A stretch of 24,236 nt of DNA, from assembly GCA_966211965.1 (NCBI GenBank), contig CBIHON010000059.1, positions 1-24,236 of the forward strand, in the 5' to 3' direction. Below the pieces are notes generated by a model. That model did not search any database and was not told where the DNA came from. It saw only the letters and a list, made by a program, of their open reading frames with translations. This document shows, in pieces, positions 8,155 to 15,972 of this stretch; the stretch's first letter is position 1, and every line of letters starts with the position of its first letter. The translations under genes and the position numbers were made by a program. Source of the DNA: CBIHON01 sp966211965 (GTDB lineage Bacteria > Pseudomonadota > Gammaproteobacteria > Burkholderiales > Burkholderiaceae_D).

Positions 8155-8169
8155 GAGTCATACTGACTC
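8155..8169. promoter_or_regulatory. Perfect dyad upstream of fumC
   Basis: GAGTCA-TAC-TGACTC is a perfect 6+6 inverted repeat with a 3-base spacer, centred 34 bases before the fumC start. It could be a regulator site or an mRNA leader hairpin. No regulator can be named from the sequence. Confidence 0.4.
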
Positions 8170-8195
8170 TAGGGATTTCACGCAAGGAGCAAGTC

Positions 8196-9593
8196 ATGGG
8201 AGAACACAGGATTGAGCGCGACACGTTCGGCACGATAGAAGTACCGGTAGAACGATTGTGGGGCGCGCAGACGCAGCGTTCACGTGAACACTTCCGCATC
8301 TCCAGCGAACGCATGCCGGAAGAGTTGATCGTCGCCTTGGCCGTGGTCAAGCGCGCCTGTGCCTTGGTCAATCGCGATCTCGGGCGCTTGCCCAGGGATA
8401 AGGCCGAAGCGATCGTCAGGGCGGCCGAAGAAGTGATCGCCGAATTGCATACGCAAGAGTTTCCGCTCTCGGTGTGGCAGACCGGTTCCGGCACCCAGAC
8501 CAACATGAACATGAATGAAGTGCTGGCCAATCGCGCTTCGGAATTGCTGGGAGGCGAGCGCGGCGAAGCGCGCCTGGTGCATCCCAACGACGAAGTCAAT
8601 CTCGGTCAATCTTCCAACGATATTTTCCCGACCGCGATGCACGTTGCCGCCTGTCTCGGGGTCACCAACGACTTGCTGCCGGCATTGCGTGAACTGCGCG
8701 CCACGCTGGAAGACAAGTCGCGCGCTTTTGGCGGCATTGTCAAGATCGGCCGCACGCATTTGCAGGATGCAACGCCGCTGACCCTGGGGCAGGAATTTTC
8801 CGGCTATGTGGCGCAACTGGATCACGCCGAATTTATCATCGAGGCCGTGCTGCCGGCATTGCATGAACTGGCGGTCGGCGGTACTGCGGTCGGCACCGGT
8901 TTGAACACGCACGCGGACTTCGGCGAACGCGTCGCCGCCGTGCTGGCGCATGACAGCGGCATGCCGTTCAGGAGCGCAGGCAACAAGTTCGCCGCGCTGG
9001 CTGCGCACGATGAACTGGTGGCCGCGCACGGCGCACTGAAGACGCTGGCTGCCGCACTGATGAAGATCGCCAACGACATACGCTGGATGGCGTCCGGGCC
9101 GCGCTCGGGTATGGGGGAAATCAGCATTCCGGAGAACGAACCGGGCAGCTCGATCATGCCGGGCAAGGTCAATCCGACCCAATGCGAAGCGCTCACCATG
9201 CTGTGCTGCCAGGTCTTCGGCAATGATGTCGCGATCAACTTCGGCGGCGCATCGGGTAATTTCGAACTGAACGTCTACAAGCCCTTGATTTCCCATAATT
9301 TCTTGCAGAGCGTGCGCCTGTTGGCTGACGGCATCGGCAGTTTCGATGAGCATTGCGCGCGCGGCATTGAAGCCAATCGGGAACGCATTGCCGAATTGAG
9401 AGAGCGCTCGCTGATGCTGGTGACGGCGCTGACGCCGCACATCGGTTACGAGAAAGCGGCGCAAATTGCGAAGCGGGCGCATCGCGACGGCACGACCTTG
9501 AAGCAGGCCGCGCTGGATCTCGGCTATGTCAGCGAAGAAGAATTCACGCGCTGGATCGATCCTTTGGCGATGACGCATCCCGATGAAAAATAA
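8196..9593 (+). CDS. fumC: Class II fumarate hydratase (fumarase C)
   Basis: This enzyme interconverts fumarate and L-malate in the TCA cycle, in the cytoplasm, without an iron-sulfur cluster. The 465-aa length is normal for the family (E. coli FumC is 467 aa). The catalytic His188 (GRTHLQDATP) and Ser318 in the superfamily signature GSSIMPGKVNP fall at the same numbers as in E. coli FumC. The substrate motifs TGSGTQTNMNMNEV (96-109) and SSNDIFPTAMH (139-149) are intact. The ATG at 8196 has AAGGAG nine bases upstream. It appears to be a single-gene unit, preceded by the family B palindrome and a perfect 15-bp dyad. Confidence 0.97.
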   Translation: MGEHRIERDTFGTIEVPVERLWGAQTQRSREHFRISSERMPEELIVALAVVKRACALVNRDLGRLPRDKAEAIVRAAEEVIAELHTQEFPLSVWQTGSGTQTNMNMNEVLANRASELLGGERGEARLVHPNDEVNLGQSSNDIFPTAMHVAACLGVTNDLLPALRELRATLEDKSRAFGGIVKIGRTHLQDATPLTLGQEFSGYVAQLDHAEFIIEAVLPALHELAVGGTAVGTGLNTHADFGERVAAVLAHDSGMPFRSAGNKFAALAAHDELVAAHGALKTLAAALMKIANDIRWMASGPRSGMGEISIPENEPGSSIMPGKVNPTQCEALTMLCCQVFGNDVAINFGGASGNFELNVYKPLISHNFLQSVRLLADGIGSFDEHCARGIEANRERIAELRERSLMLVTALTPHIGYEKAAQIAKRAHRDGTTLKQAALDLGYVSEEEFTRWIDPLAMTHPDEK

Positions 9594-9897
9594 GCAAGGC
9601 GGCCTCATACTTTTTCAACTGAAAAGTTCTCCTTTTTTCCGATATCCTTATGGCAAGTGCTTGCATTCATGCAAACGATTTCCCGAAAAGGCCAAAAAAA
9701 CTCTCATCAAATCGGCTCTCCCTCCCATAATCATGGGATTGCCTCATGGAAATTACCTGCTAACTTTCAGTAAACTCGCCCTTGCCTCATTTCGGTTCAT
9801 TTTCGTTTTGAAAAAAGAAAATGAAAGATCGCGCTTTCTCTGATATATCCGGCAAGAAATGGTGAATCCTCCAGCGGCGGATTTAGGGAGAAAATCA
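9594..9897. other. Intergenic region (304 bp) between fumC and the chemotaxis receptor
   Basis: No gene is supported. An open frame at 9583-9843 overlaps the end of fumC and looks like noise. Visible structure is an AT-rich terminator-like hairpin at 9609-9638 and a small dyad, TTGCA-TTCA-TGCAA (9661-9674). I see no sigma-28 type promoter of the kind often found before flagellar and chemotaxis genes. Confidence 0.55.
9609..9638 (+). terminator. Possible weak terminator of fumC
   Basis: ACTTTT (9609-9614) pairs with AAAAGT (9622-9627) and is followed by TCTCCTTTTTT. The T-run and position fit a terminator, but the stem is AT-rich and therefore weak. Confidence 0.35.
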
Positions 9898-11613
9898 ATG
9901 AAAGTGGCAAACATGAAAATCGGTGTCCGGCTGGGCGCCGGCTTCGGATTGGTGCTGGCGCTGATGGTGATGTTGATAGCGACCATGCAAACGCGCTTGC
10001 ACGGCATCGGCGAGGTCAACAACAAGATCCTGGAAAAGGATTGGGGCAAGGCGGATGCTGCCAACACCATCAATACCACAACACGCGCCAATGCCCGCTC
10101 GACAATGGAACTGTTGATCAGGACCGAGCCCGCGCAGATGACGAGAATTTTCGCGCGCATCGAAGCCAACAAGAAGATTATCGACGAAGCGCTGGAAACG
10201 CTTGACAAGTTGATCTATCTGCCGGATGGGCGCGCATTGTTGGCAAAAATCAAGGAACAGCGCGGCCAGTATGTCGCCTCCTTCACCAAGGTCAGCAAAC
10301 TGATCGTCGAAGACAAGCGCGACGAAGCGAGCAAGATGATGCTGGCGGAAACTCTGCCTGCGTTGGATGCGCTTCAGGAGTCGGTCAAGAGCATGTCGGA
10401 GCTGCAGAAAAGAAATGTCATGGAAAGCGGCGTCGAAGCCAAGCAAAACATCGAGGCCGCCGGCACCCAGATGATCGTTCTGGGCTTTGCGGCGGTATTG
10501 CTGGGGATCGGCCTCGCCTTCTGGATCACGCGTTCGATTACACGGCCGATGAAGCATGCGGTGAAGATTGCGCAGACTGTCGCTGCCGGCGATTTGTCCA
10601 GTCGCATCGATGTGAACAGTACGGATGAAACCGGTCAATTGCTGCGGGCCCTGAAGAATATGAACGAGAGCCTGGCGCGCATCGTCGGGCAGGTGCGTAC
10701 AGGCAGCGACACTATCGCCGCCGCATCCAGCCAGATCGCCACCGGCAATCTCGACCTGTCCTCGCGCACCGAGCTGCAAGCCGGCTCGCTCGAAGAAACC
10801 GCCGCCGCGATGGAGGAATTGAACGATACCGTCAAGCGCAACGCCGAGCATGCGCAGCAGGCCAGCGGGCTGGCCGTGTCTGCATCTGAAGTGGCACTGA
10901 AAGGCGGGGCGATGGTGTCGCAAGTGGTCGAGATGATGGGGACCATCAACGCCTCGTCGACAAAGATCGTCGACATCATCGGCGTCATTGACGGCATCGC
11001 TTTCCAGACCAATATCCTGGCCTTGAACGCAGCAGTGGAGGCGGCGCGCGCCGGTGAGCAGGGACGCGGTTTTGCCGTGGTGGCGGCCGAGGTCAGGAAC
11101 CTGGCCCAGCGTTCTGCCAATGCCGCCAAGGAAATCAAGACTCTCATCAGCAATTCGGTTGAGCAGGTCGAAACCGGCGCTGCTCTGGTCGACCAGACCG
11201 GCGCCACCATGAATGAAATCGTTGCCAGCATCAAGCGGGTGACTGATTTGATGGCAGAGATGACGGTTGCTATCCAGGAAGAGGCGGACGGCATTGGACA
11301 AATCAATCAAGCCGTCGGACAGATGGATGCGATCACGCAGCAGAATGCCGCGCTGGTTGAAGAGTCGGCCGCGGCGGCGGAATCATTGCGTGGGCAGGCC
11401 GCCGATTTGGCGCGGGTCGTCGGCGTATTCAAGCTTGACAGCCCCCAGAAGGGCGGTGTCCAAAATTCCAAGCCGGATATCGCACGGCAAGCCCACGCCG
11501 ATGTGGTCACTTTGCTTCGGAAGGTGCGCCCGAAGCCTGTGGCGATGCCGGCGCCGCGCGTGAAAAGCCTGGCCTATGCCAAACCAGCGCGTGCCGCTGG
11601 GCGGCAACGATAA
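9898..11613 (+). CDS. Methyl-accepting chemotaxis protein (Tsr/Tar-like)
   Basis: The 571-aa receptor has TM1 at about 10-30, a periplasmic four-helix-bundle type sensor region (about 31-190), TM2 at about 191-211, a HAMP domain (about 212-265) and a cytoplasmic signalling domain. The kinase-control hairpin tip reads IAFQTNILALNAAVEAARAG (367-386) and is followed by EQGRGFAVVAAEVRNLA. Glu/Gln pairs around 298-302 and 481-490 are likely methylation sites. The C-terminal tail is basic and lacks the NWETF CheR/CheB tether of Tsr and Tar. The ATG at 9898 is chosen for its AGGGAG eight bases upstream; the frame is open from 9859. It should report an unknown ligand to CheA/CheW. No other che genes are in the window. 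Confidence 0.95.
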   Translation: MKVANMKIGVRLGAGFGLVLALMVMLIATMQTRLHGIGEVNNKILEKDWGKADAANTINTTTRANARSTMELLIRTEPAQMTRIFARIEANKKIIDEALETLDKLIYLPDGRALLAKIKEQRGQYVASFTKVSKLIVEDKRDEASKMMLAETLPALDALQESVKSMSELQKRNVMESGVEAKQNIEAAGTQMIVLGFAAVLLGIGLAFWITRSITRPMKHAVKIAQTVAAGDLSSRIDVNSTDETGQLLRALKNMNESLARIVGQVRTGSDTIAAASSQIATGNLDLSSRTELQAGSLEETAAAMEELNDTVKRNAEHAQQASGLAVSASEVALKGGAMVSQVVEMMGTINASSTKIVDIIGVIDGIAFQTNILALNAAVEAARAGEQGRGFAVVAAEVRNLAQRSANAAKEIKTLISNSVEQVETGAALVDQTGATMNEIVASIKRVTDLMAEMTVAIQEEADGIGQINQAVGQMDAITQQNAALVEESAAAAESLRGQAADLARVVGVFKLDSPQKGGVQNSKPDIARQAHADVVTLLRKVRPKPVAMPAPRVKSLAYAKPARAAGRQR

Positions 11614-11626
11614 ATACGTGGCGCAT

Positions 11627-11885
11627 TCACGGCGCCTGAAAATAATGCTGGCAGTGCAGGCGAATGCGGCGCTGCAATCCCGGCCGGCTTGGTTCGAAAT
11701 CCTCCACACACAGGCCTGCGCCGGCGCGAGCTGGCCAGGATGTGATCCTGCCGCAGATACGTCTTCAGGTCGAGCACGCCATGTATCTGCGGATGGCCTT
11801 TGCGTGCCGCCATCACCGTCTTGTCCACCATGATCCAGCTGTGCAGGATGTCGAAGGTCAGCGGCAGCACATCGATCGTTACAGC
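11627..11885 (-). pseudogene. LysR-type regulator remnant (C-terminal effector-domain fragment, frameshifted)
   Basis: Reading the minus strand from about 11885, one frame encodes DKTVMAARKGHPQIHG and DLKTYLRQDHILASS, typical of the effector-binding domain of LysR regulators. Near 11714-11728 the similarity jumps frame and continues as LCVEDFEPSRPGLQRR and LHCQHYFQAP until a TGA at 11627. The helix-turn-helix half is absent, and the family's remaining C-terminal sequence is also missing. The fragment is therefore truncated at both ends and frameshifted, and cannot be functional. Assignment rests on family-level pattern recognition. It lies head-to-head with the acyl-CoA dehydrogenase remnant that follows. 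Confidence 0.6.
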
Positions 11886-11893
11886 GCATATAA

Positions 11894-12289
11894 TTTTCCA
11901 CACCTGAAATGTACAAGCGTACTTTGGCCCGCGTCGCTTTCGGCAAACCGATCGCGGAGCAGAGCATGACGCTGAAGCGCATCGCCGAAGCCCGCATCAT
12001 GATCGACCAGGCGCGCTTTTTGGTGCTCAACGCGGCAGCGATGACGGATACCGTCGGCAACAAGGTCGCAGCCAAGGAAATCGTGATGATCAAGGTGGCG
12101 GCGCCAGTCATCGCGTGCCAAGTCATCGATGGGTCGATCCAGGCGTACGGCGGTGCCGGTATGGCCGATGAATTCCTGGCGTATGCCTATGCCAGCGCGC
12201 GTTCGCTGCGCATTGCCGACGGCCCGGAGGAAGTGCATCGCAACCAGATCGGCAAGATGGAATTAAAAAAGTACAAAATACGGACATAA
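11894..12289 (+). pseudogene. Acyl-CoA dehydrogenase remnant (C-terminal ~130 residues)
   Basis: The frame from a TAA at 11891 to the stop at 12287-12289 encodes only the C-terminal helical bundle of an acyl-CoA dehydrogenase. Visible pieces are RVAFGKPIAEQ, the flavin/substrate stretch QAYGGAGMADEF, and the end motif RIADGPEEVHRNQIGKMEL, all typical of ACAD10/11-like enzymes. Whole proteins of this type are about 400 aa, so the N-terminal and middle FAD-binding domains are missing. The internal ATG at 11909 has no ribosome binding site. The sequence retained is uninterrupted, which suggests the loss is fairly recent. It is not related to the intact dehydrogenase at 22.5-23.7 kb beyond family level. 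Confidence 0.8.
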
Positions 12290-12372
12290 AGGCATCCGCA
12301 TGAAAAAGTGAGCAGAGGACCGGCAATAAACCTAAAATAGTTGAACTACGGCTCATCCTGCGAGAGGAACCC

Positions 12373-13062
12373 ATGAAGCTCGCAAAACGGAACATCGACA
12401 TCGGCTTATTCACCAACCGGCGCGACGAGCAATTGGCATTTTGGCGCGATATCGCCGGCCTCAAGTTCGACCATTGCTTGAAGCTGAGCGGCGGCGTGGA
12501 ACAGCATCGCTTTCATGCTCATGCGAACGGTGCTGTCCTCAAAATCAATGAAGCGCCCGATCCTCTGCCGGATTGCCCGGCGGCTGGCCTGCTGGGATTG
12601 TTGATCGCGCGCCCCGGCTTGCGAGCTTCGCGCGATCATTTCGACCCGGACCGCAACGAGATTTCTCTTGTTCCACCCGGCTATCACGGGGTCACTTCGG
12701 TTGGCTTGCGCTTGGGGGCCTCCGACCTCGCCGCATCGGAGCGTTTTTACGCCGAAGCTCTGAGTATGGAGGCGATCGGCTTGAAGACTTTACGCTGCGG
12801 CGATTCGCTGATCTTCCTGCAACCGCAAACCCGGGCCCAGCAAGTGGCCGATCTGGCCGCCAAGGGTTACCGCTACATCACTGTGCAAGTGCAGAACTGC
12901 GACCGCGCCCATGCCCACGCCTTGGCGCACGGCGCACGCGAGGCGAAAGCGCCGATGACGCTGGGTACCGCCGCGCGCGTGTCTTTTGTGCTTGATCCTG
13001 ATGGAACCTGGATCGAATTGTCGGAGCGCGCGTCGCTTACCGGTGCGCCGCTCGCGGTTTGA
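12373..13062 (+). CDS. VOC (glyoxalase/bleomycin resistance/dioxygenase) superfamily protein
   Basis: The 229-aa protein has two VOC-type modules. The first (about 5-95) starts NIDIGLFTNRRDEQLAFWRDIAGL. The second (about 105-222) contains GVTSVGLRLGASDLAASERFYAEAL and ends FVLDPDGTWIELSER, the classic last strand with a metal-ligand Glu. VOC proteins bind a divalent metal and act as isomerases, dioxygenases or lyases on varied substrates; the substrate here cannot be read from sequence. The ATG has AGAGGAA upstream at good spacing. It stands alone, 83 bases past the acyl-CoA dehydrogenase remnant and 124 bases before the methyltransferase gene. Confidence 0.85.
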   Translation: MKLAKRNIDIGLFTNRRDEQLAFWRDIAGLKFDHCLKLSGGVEQHRFHAHANGAVLKINEAPDPLPDCPAAGLLGLLIARPGLRASRDHFDPDRNEISLVPPGYHGVTSVGLRLGASDLAASERFYAEALSMEAIGLKTLRCGDSLIFLQPQTRAQQVADLAAKGYRYITVQVQNCDRAHAHALAHGAREAKAPMTLGTAARVSFVLDPDGTWIELSERASLTGAPLAV

Positions 13063-13186
13063 AGCGCGACTCGAAAAATCAGCAATCGCTCCGGCGTCAG
13101 CGGATTTTGCTACTCGGGAGGCTTCTATAGAATAGAGCCCCCGGAAGAGGTGGAGATGTGTTTCCGCCTGCGATTAAAATACCGCC

Positions 13187-13780
13187 ATGAGCAAACAATT
13201 CTCTCCTGCCTGCGAGCGTAACCGCGAACCGATATGTGCGATCCTGCGCGAGGTTCTTGCTGGCCATGAATACCTGTTGGAAATCGGCAGCGGTACCGGC
13301 CAGCACGCCGCATTCTTCGGCGCGCAACTGCCCCACCTGATATGGCAAACCAGCGATTTGCCACAGAATCATCCAAGCATCAATGCATGGCTGCAGGAGG
13401 CGCAGCTTGCCAACGTCCTGCCGCCGCTGGCACTCGACGTCAATGGCACCGCCTGGCCCAGCAGGCGATTTGACGCGGTGTTCAGCGCCAACACCTGCCA
13501 CATCATGGCTTGGCCGCAAGTGGAGGCGATGTTCGCGGGCGTCGGACGTATCCTGCAGCCGGGCGGCGTATTGTGCATTTACGGCCCGTTCAACTATGGC
13601 GGCGCTTTCACCAGCGCCAGCAATGCACAGTTCGATGCATCCCTGAAAGCCCAGGCCGCGCATATGGGAATACGCGATTTCGAGGCGATGGATGCATTGG
13701 CCAAGGAACAGGGGCTGACGCTGCAGGCGGATCACGCGATGCCCGCGAATAACCGCTTGCTGGTGTGGCGGCGTGGCTGA
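13187..13780 (+). CDS. DUF938 family SAM-dependent methyltransferase
   Basis: The 197-aa protein has a Rossmann-type SAM-binding motif, LLEIGSGTGQHAAFF (30-44), an acidic position after the second strand (TSDLP) and the family stretch FSANTCHIMAW (about 103-113). A GGVLCIYGPFNYGG segment (about 126-139) follows. Length and these motifs place it in DUF938, a widespread family of predicted methyltransferases whose substrate is unknown. It is cytoplasmic, with no membrane segment. The ribosome binding site is weak. A TAGAAT near 13131 could be a -10 box, with no good -35 at standard spacing. Confidence 0.88.
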   Translation: MSKQFSPACERNREPICAILREVLAGHEYLLEIGSGTGQHAAFFGAQLPHLIWQTSDLPQNHPSINAWLQEAQLANVLPPLALDVNGTAWPSRRFDAVFSANTCHIMAWPQVEAMFAGVGRILQPGGVLCIYGPFNYGGAFTSASNAQFDASLKAQAAHMGIRDFEAMDALAKEQGLTLQADHAMPANNRLLVWRRG

Positions 13781-13997
13781 TTCCGGTATTGATGGTTCGC
13801 TTGAATTGTATGTTTGCTAATTATTATGAGAGGCGAATCGAGGTACGGCCAAGCTTCGCAAACCCGATCAACCAGCCTGAAACCGGCGGCGGAGCTTGCT
13901 TGCTTAGACACTATGGCATAAGCATATAACTCCTTCGCAGTAAAAGCTGGCTGCTTAATGCGGTAAAATCTCAGTTCTTTCCCACCCACTCAATACT

Positions 13998-14774
13998 ATG
14001 GCTGCCTTTAATACCGAGCGCGTACTTAGCGTGCACCACTGGAACGACACCTTATTCAGTTTCAAGACCACCCGCGATCCCGCTTTCCGTTTTCATAACG
14101 GTCATTTCGTGATGCTGGGTCTGGAAGTCGAAGGCCGGCCGCTGATGCGTGCTTACAGCATCGCCAGCGCCAATTACGAGGAACACCTCGAATTCCTGAG
14201 CATCAAGGTTCAGGACGGTCCACTGACTTCGCGTCTGCAGCATCTGAAAGAAGGTGACGAAGTGCTGGTCAGCCGCAAGCCGGTCGGCACCTTGGTGTTG
14301 GACGACCTTTTACCGGGTAAAAATCTGTACCTGTTCGGCACCGGCACCGGCTTGGCCCCTTTCATGAGCATCATCAAGGATCCGGTCACCTATGAGCGCT
14401 TTGAAAAGGTGATCCTGGTGCACGGCGTGCGCCAAGTCAGCGAATTCGCATACAAGGACTTCATCAGCGAAGACTTGCAGGAGCACGAATATCTCGGCGA
14501 CATGATTCGCCAGCAATTGATTTACTACCCGACCGCGACCCGCGAGCCGTTCCGCAATCAGGGCCGCCTGACCGATCTGATCAATAGCGGCAAGTTGTTT
14601 GCCGATATCGGCATGCCCGTGATGACGCCGGAACATGACCGTGCAATGTTATGCGGCAGTCCGGCCATGCTGAAGGACACTTGCCACATCCTGGATGCCA
14701 AGGGGTTTGTCGCCTCGCCGCATACCGGCACGCCGGGTCAGTATGTGATCGAACGGGCATTTGTCGAGAAATAA
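13998..14774 (+). CDS. fpr: Ferredoxin/flavodoxin--NADP+ reductase
   Basis: The 258-aa flavoprotein moves electrons between NADPH and ferredoxin or flavodoxin in the cytoplasm. The FAD-binding motif RAYSIAS (51-57) and the NADP-binding motif GTGTGLAPFMS (114-124) are intact. The C-terminus is AFVEK, typical of bacterial Fpr enzymes that lack the terminal Tyr of plastid enzymes. Length is normal (about 250-260 aa). No clear Shine-Dalgarno sequence precedes the ATG. The 217-bp upstream gap holds no gene that I can identify. It converges with the ACT-domain gene across a 97-bp gap with overlapping inverted repeats. Confidence 0.95.
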   Translation: MAAFNTERVLSVHHWNDTLFSFKTTRDPAFRFHNGHFVMLGLEVEGRPLMRAYSIASANYEEHLEFLSIKVQDGPLTSRLQHLKEGDEVLVSRKPVGTLVLDDLLPGKNLYLFGTGTGLAPFMSIIKDPVTYERFEKVILVHGVRQVSEFAYKDFISEDLQEHEYLGDMIRQQLIYYPTATREPFRNQGRLTDLINSGKLFADIGMPVMTPEHDRAMLCGSPAMLKDTCHILDAKGFVASPHTGTPGQYVIERAFVEK

Positions 14775-14781
14775 AATGCTG

Positions 14782-14856
14782 GACTTGATCGTGCAGAAGC
14801 AGGTCAAGTCAAGCCCGCGAAACCTCATCAGGCGAGCGCCGGCGTGGCCTGCTTCT
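14782..14856. terminator. Overlapping inverted repeats between convergent fpr and ACT-domain genes
   Basis: GACTTGA (14782-14788) pairs perfectly with TCAAGTC (14804-14810). AGAAGCAGG (14795-14803), sitting in the loop of that hairpin, pairs perfectly with CCTGCTTCT (14848-14856). The two helices interlock like a pseudoknot or are alternative folds. Location between convergent genes suggests transcript ends in both directions, though there is no T-tract on the plus strand. Confidence 0.4.
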
Positions 14857-14871
14857 ACATGATGTCGACAA

Positions 14872-15258
14872 TCAAACCAGTGTATGTCCCGCGTCCAGCA
14901 GCAGGCGTTTTGCCCGCTCCAATAGCGGCTGTTTGATCAACAAATAATCCGTGTCGAAGGTGGATACCAGAAAAATACCCACCTCGCCTTCCGATAGGGG
15001 GCGAATGACCGCCAATGCAATGCCGGTCTGATCGAACGCGAACGGCCCCAGGAACTGGAAGCAAACCCAGTCGCGGTCGGCGTGGATTTCTTGCGGCATG
15101 CGTTCTGCGCGGCACACGATCGACAATTCTTCCTCGGTGCGGCTGATCGAGACGAAACCCGTTCCGTCTGCCCAGGCCGGGACAAGTTCGCCGGCGGCCA
15201 GGCGGCCGATTGCGTAGCTGCCGTCCAGCATTTTCAACGTAATCCGCTTCTTTTCCAT
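14872..15258 (-). CDS. ACT-domain protein, probable amino acid sensor
   Basis: The 128-aa protein resembles the small tandem-ACT proteins of the CASTOR/aspartate-kinase regulatory type. The segment GTGFVSISRTEEELSIVC (about 32-49) and the later GEVGIFLVSTFDTDYLLIK (about 91-109) are typical ACT strands. ACT domains bind amino acids and regulate enzymes or transporters. The gene begins 13 bases after the exporter gene, with a clear AGGAG ribosome binding site, so the two are almost surely cotranscribed. A role in sensing the amino acid that is exported is inferred from this pairing. No catalytic domain is attached. Confidence 0.85.
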   Translation of the reverse strand: MEKKRITLKMLDGSYAIGRLAAGELVPAWADGTGFVSISRTEEELSIVCRAERMPQEIHADRDWVCFQFLGPFAFDQTGIALAVIRPLSEGEVGIFLVSTFDTDYLLIKQPLLERAKRLLLDAGHTLV

Positions 15259-15271
15259 CTTTTCTCCTTTC

Positions 15272-15883
15272 TTACCAAAATAGCGATACTGCGATCGCCC
15301 ACATCAACAGGGCGATGCAACTGTCCAGCACGCGCCAGGCCATCGGCTTTGCAAACAATGGGGCGGCAAAACGCGCGCCCATACCCAGGCCGACAAACCA
15401 GAATGCCGAGGACAGCATGGCGCCCAAGGCAAACAGGAGACGATCGTCTCCCGTTTCTTGCGCGCCGATCGAACCCAGCAATACGACCGTGTCGAGATAC
15501 ACGTGCGGGTTCAGCAGGCTGAAGGCGAAGGCGGTGGCAATGATGGCTGCATGGGTCGGCGCTGCGCGCAAGTTGCTTGCTGCCTGCGCCGCCGGACGCC
15601 ATGCCGCATATGCGGCGCGCAAACCGTAGCCGGCTAAAAATGTCATGCCGATCCATTTCGCGGCCAGCAGCCAGGATGGATGTTTGGCAAACAGGGCGCC
15701 CATCCCGGCTACCCCTGCCGCGATCAGCAAAGCGTCGCACAGGATGCAGATCGGGATGCAGGTAAGTACATACTGGCGCTGCAATCCCAGCCGTAGAACG
15801 AAGGTGTTTTGCGCGCCGAGCGCGATGATCAGGCCGCCGCTGAGGCCCATTCCTTTGACAAATGCCGTGCCGTCCATCGCCAT
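15272..15883 (-). CDS. argO: LysE/ArgO family basic amino acid exporter
   Basis: The 203-aa inner-membrane protein has about six hydrophobic segments. It carries the family's N-terminal GLIIALGAQNTFVLRLGL (17-34) and the central NPHVYLDTVVLLGS (about 124-137), both characteristic of LysE/ArgO exporters of arginine and lysine. Length is close to E. coli ArgO (211 aa). It is divergent from an ArgP-type regulator, the standard arrangement for this transporter, which strengthens the call. The start may be the ATG at 15883 or the one at 15877. The substrate (Arg, Lys or both) cannot be decided from sequence. Confidence 0.9.
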   Translation of the reverse strand: MAMDGTAFVKGMGLSGGLIIALGAQNTFVLRLGLQRQYVLTCIPICILCDALLIAAGVAGMGALFAKHPSWLLAAKWIGMTFLAGYGLRAAYAAWRPAAQAASNLRAAPTHAAIIATAFAFSLLNPHVYLDTVVLLGSIGAQETGDDRLLFALGAMLSSAFWFVGLGMGARFAAPLFAKPMAWRVLDSCIALLMWAIAVSLFW

Positions 15884-15930
15884 CTTTCGTTCACATGATG
15901 AATGACGGACAGGTTAACTCAGGCGATAAT

Positions 15931-15961
15931 ATAAATAAAATGAATGATTTTAATTATAAAT
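15931..15961. promoter_or_regulatory. AT-rich dyad, candidate ArgP operator in the argP-argO intergenic region
   Basis: AAATAAAAT (15933-15941) and ATTTTAATT (15947-15955) form an imperfect inverted repeat with a 5-base spacer, flanked by further A/T. It lies in the 89-bp divergent promoter region, about 12 bases before argP and 48 before argO. LysR-type regulators bind such dyads (T-N11-A), and ArgP sites are AT-rich. Assignment is inferred from position. Confidence 0.5.
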
Positions 15962-15972
15962 AAGTATGACTT

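Noticed and set aside
8280..9608. 442-aa minus-strand open frame opposite fumC
   Set aside because: It is an antisense shadow of an intact, motif-complete fumarase.
9583..9843. 86-aa open frame after fumC
   Set aside because: It overlaps the fumC end, has no ribosome binding site or motif, and runs through a terminator-like hairpin.
9895..11310. 471-aa minus-strand open frame opposite the chemotaxis receptor
   Set aside because: It is an antisense shadow; the composition (His, Arg and Gln rich, no motif) is typical of reverse frames.
13786..13997. Considered tmRNA or other structured RNA upstream of fpr (GCTGGCTGCTTAATGCGG resembles part of a tmRNA)
   Set aside because: No tRNA-like ends and no betaproteobacterial tag peptide sequence were found; the similarity is short and probably chance.
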